NCBI GenBank assembly: GCA_903861005.1
Contig: CAIOSP010000082.1
Span: forward strand, 30,411 to 94,410
DNA from: an uncultured Pseudomonadota bacterium
GTDB lineage: Bacteria; Myxococcota_A; UBA796; GCA-2862545
DNA length: 64,000 bases
Reading direction: 5' to 3'
Shown: piece after piece, positions 61,502 through 64,000 of the stretch
How the letters are laid out: each line of letters begins with the position of its first letter
Numbering within the stretch: the stretch's first letter is position 1
Position numbers and translations under genes: made by a program
Notes under the pieces: generated by a model
What the model was told of the DNA's origin: nothing
What the model saw: only the letters and a program-made list of their open reading frames with translations
Databases searched by the model: none

Positions 61502-61936
61502 ATGGCCCAGGGCGACCTCCACGTCACCGAACGCATCGTGATCCCCGCGACGGATCTCGAGTACGAGCACGCCCGCGCCTCAGGGCCCGGCGGCCAGAGC
61601 GTGAACACCACGGACAGCGCCGTCCGGCTGCGCTTCGCGTTCGCCCGCTCCACCGCCATCTCCGAGGGCGTGAAGGAGCGGATCGCCGCGCTGCGTGGGC
61701 GCCTGATCAACAAGGAGGGCGAGCTGCTCATCCACGCCGAGCGCTTCCGCTCCCGCCAGATGAACCTCGACGACGCGCGCGAGCGCCTGGGCGCCTTGAT
61801 CCGCGAGTGCCTGACCCCGCCCAAGCCCCGCCGCCCCACCAAGCCCACGCGGTCCAGCCAGACCAAGCGGGTGACCGGCAAGCGCGAGCGCAGCAGCGTG
61901 AAGGCGTCTCGCGGCAAGGTCAGCCACGACGACTAG
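61502..61936 (+). CDS. arfB: Ribosome-rescue peptidyl-tRNA hydrolase ArfB
   Basis: A 144-residue release-factor-like protein. [19 protein letters not shown] holds the catalytic GGQ (30-32), and the Lys/Arg-rich C-terminal tail ([17 protein letters not shown], then [13 protein letters not shown]) is the part that enters the empty mRNA channel in ArfB/YaeJ. It hydrolyses peptidyl-tRNA on ribosomes stalled without a stop codon. The domain that recognises stop codons is absent, as expected. It is 9 nt upstream of the metallopeptidase gene. Confidence 0.93.
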   Translation: MAQGDLHVTERIVIPATDLEYEHARASGPGGQSVNTTDSAVRLRFAFARSTAISEGVKERIAALRGRLINKEGELLIHAERFRSRQMNLDDARERLGALIRECLTPPKPRRPTKPTRSSQTKRVTGKRERSSVKASRGKVSHDD

Positions 61937-61945
61937 GGGGGCGGA

Positions 61946-62776
<831 letters not shown>

Positions 62777-62814
62777 AAACAGCGGCTGTGCGGCGCCAGC
62801 GTCGGGACGTTTTG

Positions 62815-62851
62815 CCATGAAACTCTGACGACGGACGTCGGATTTTCATGG
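62815..62851. promoter_or_regulatory. 37-bp palindrome upstream of AAA_14 ATPase gene
   Basis: Arms 62815-62832 and 62834-62851 are complementary at 15 of 18 positions around one central base. They end 12 nt before the ATG, so a bound repressor would block transcription or translation. The core TCTGACG-5-CGTCGGATTT resembles the hipBA operator. Confidence 0.6.
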
Positions 62852-62863
62852 TAGACTGGATCG

Positions 62864-64000
62864 ATGCTGACCCGCCACCACGCCCTGTTCCACGTCCGAC
62901 AGCTCCTCGACGAGTTTGTCGCGGTGGGGCTGGTCGGCCCACGACAGGTCGGCAAGACCACGCTCGCCCGCCAGATCGCCGCGGAGTGGGCGGGCCCCAC
63001 CCACCTGTTCGACCTGGAGAACCCGCGCGCCCAGGCCCGCCTCGCCGACCCCATGCTCGCGCTCGAGTCGCTGACCGGCCTCATCGTGCTCGACGAGATC
63101 CAGCGCGCCCCGGACCTGTTCCCGGTGCTCCGGGTGCTGGCGGACCGCCCCGACGCGCCAGCCCGCTTCCTGCTCACCGGCAGCGCGTCCCCCGAGTTCC
63201 TACGGCAGTCGTCCGAGTCCCTCGCGGGCCGCATCGCGTACCACGAGCTTTCAGGTCTGCGGCTGGACGAGGTCGATGAACTGGACCGCCTCTGGCTGCG
63301 TGGCGGCTACCCGCGCGCGTGGTCTGCGCCGTCCGACGCCGCCGCGTTCCGCTGGATCGAGGCGCTGGTGCGCGCGCAGGTGGAGCGCGACCTCCCCGCG
63401 ATGGGCATGCGGCTGCCACCCGAGTCCATGCGACGCTTCTGGACCATGGTCGGCCACTACACCGGCCAGACGTGGAACGGCGCCGAGCTGGCGCGCGCGC
63501 TGGGCGTGCCGGAGGCGTCCGTCCGCCGCCACCTCGACCTGCTCTGCGGCACGTTCCTGATCCGCCGCCTGCGCCCGTGGTTCACGAACAGCAGCAAGCG
63601 CGAGGTGCGCGCGCCCAAGGTCTACGTCGCCGACGCCGGCGTGCTGCACCACCTGCTCGGCATCCGCGACCAAGAGGGGCTGCTGTCGCACCCCAAGGTC
63701 GGCGCCTCCTGGGAGGCGTTCGGGCTGGAGCAGGTCGTCGCCCAGCTCGACGCGTCTTGGGATGAGTGCTTCTTCTGGGGCGTCCACACCGGCGCGGAGC
63801 TCGACCTGCTCGTGGTCCGAGGGGAGCGGCGGATCGGCTTCGAGTTCAAGCGGACGTCGTCCCCGGCGATCACACCCTCCATGCGCTCAGCACTCGAGGT
63901 GCTGGACCTGGAGCGGCTGGACGTGATCGTGCCCGGCCGCGACGTGTACCCGCTCGCGTCGCGGGTGCGGGCGGTGGGCCTGGCGGCGATCGGGACGGCG
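62864..64000 (+). CDS. AAA_14/DUF4143 ATPase (C-terminus outside window)
   Basis: 379 codons are visible and the frame is still open at the right edge. Walker A is GPRQVGKTTLA, Walker B LIVLDEIQ, and LLTGSASPEFL is the sensor region. The second domain has the DUF4143 pattern: HYTGQTWNGAELARALGV, VYVADAGVLHHLLG and GAELDLLVVRGERRIGFEFKRT, a restriction-endonuclease-like core (E-x-K). This family is common, often in many copies, and its function is poorly defined. The start at 62864 follows a stop in the same frame shortly upstream. Confidence 0.88.
   Translation, partial: MLTRHHALFHVRQLLDEFVAVGLVGPRQVGKTTLARQIAAEWAGPTHLFDLENPRAQARLADPMLALESLTGLIVLDEIQRAPDLFPVLRVLADRPDAPARFLLTGSASPEFLRQSSESLAGRIAYHELSGLRLDEVDELDRLWLRGGYPRAWSAPSDAAAFRWIEALVRAQVERDLPAMGMRLPPESMRRFWTMVGHYTGQTWNGAELARALGVPEASVRRHLDLLCGTFLIRRLRPWFTNSSKREVRAPKVYVADAGVLHHLLGIRDQEGLLSHPKVGASWEAFGLEQVVAQLDASWDECFFWGVHTGAELDLLVVRGERRIGFEFKRTSSPAITPSMRSALEVLDLERLDVIVPGRDVYPLASRVRAVGLAAIGTA

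Overview
This is a very GC-rich (roughly 70% by eye), gene-dense bacterial chromosome segment. It carries many secreted lipoproteins with Asp/Thr-rich linkers, thrombospondin type-3 (TSP3) repeats, MopE-type metal-binding motifs and lamin-tail domains, together with PPC and FGE-fold proteins, a TonB-dependent receptor and multiheme cytochromes. That mix suggests a diderm of the Myxococcota or another deltaproteobacterial lineage. The assignment is an inference from gene content; no rRNA or tRNA was found to fix the taxonomy. Most starts are ATG or GTG, a few are TTG, and many operons are joined by 4-nt ATGA/GTGA overlaps.

Region 1 (1-10506) is a redox island. A divergent Ig-like multiheme lipoprotein runs off the left edge. 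Facing it is a nine-gene translationally coupled operon. It encodes an 8-heme lipoprotein with carboxypeptidase-regulatory-like domains, an 8(+2)-heme lipoprotein, an outer-membrane beta-barrel candidate, 7-, 2- and 8-heme exported proteins, a beta-propeller/15-heme lipoprotein, a 39-residue membrane peptide and a membrane-anchored NapC/NirT-like 6-heme protein. Together these encode 54 CxxCH motifs plus a barrel, enough parts for a quinol-to-cell-surface electron conduit.

Region 2 (10507-22482) holds hipBA with a strong promoter inside an inverted repeat, a TonB receptor, a secreted caspase-like protease with PPC domains, trpS, a Cu/Zn-type permease with an HMA tail, two exported proteins and a REC-kinase-REC hybrid.

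Region 3 (22549-39668) holds a DUF2301-like membrane protein and an uncharacterised three-gene operon whose last product has a Lon-S16/RadA-like fold. It continues with a PQQ-propeller/FGE-fold pair, an amidase, a lamin-tail lipoprotein with a lipase, an acyl-CoA synthetase, a flavin amine oxidase, a LysE-like protein, a methyltransferase and a diacylglycerol-kinase-like protein.

Region 4 (39735-48864) contains the most unusual gene: a two-domain ClpB-like AAA+ protein fused to a release-factor-like module that lacks GGQ. Next comes a minus-strand run of nucleoside phosphorylase, P450, DEDDh exonuclease, Bax1 nuclease and XPB helicase, with a divergent TetR regulator.

Region 5 (48771-64000) holds a Bcp peroxiredoxin with a large lipoprotein, a 970-residue TSP3/MopE/lamin-tail lipoprotein, a DUF2914-like protein, an HHxxxDG acyltransferase, an SGNH hydrolase coupled to a second LysE-like protein, a DUF4344-like lipoprotein, purEK, arfB, a YpfJ-type metallopeptidase and a truncated AAA_14/DUF4143 ATPase. 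The ATPase promoter carries a palindrome that shares half-sites with the hipBA operator.
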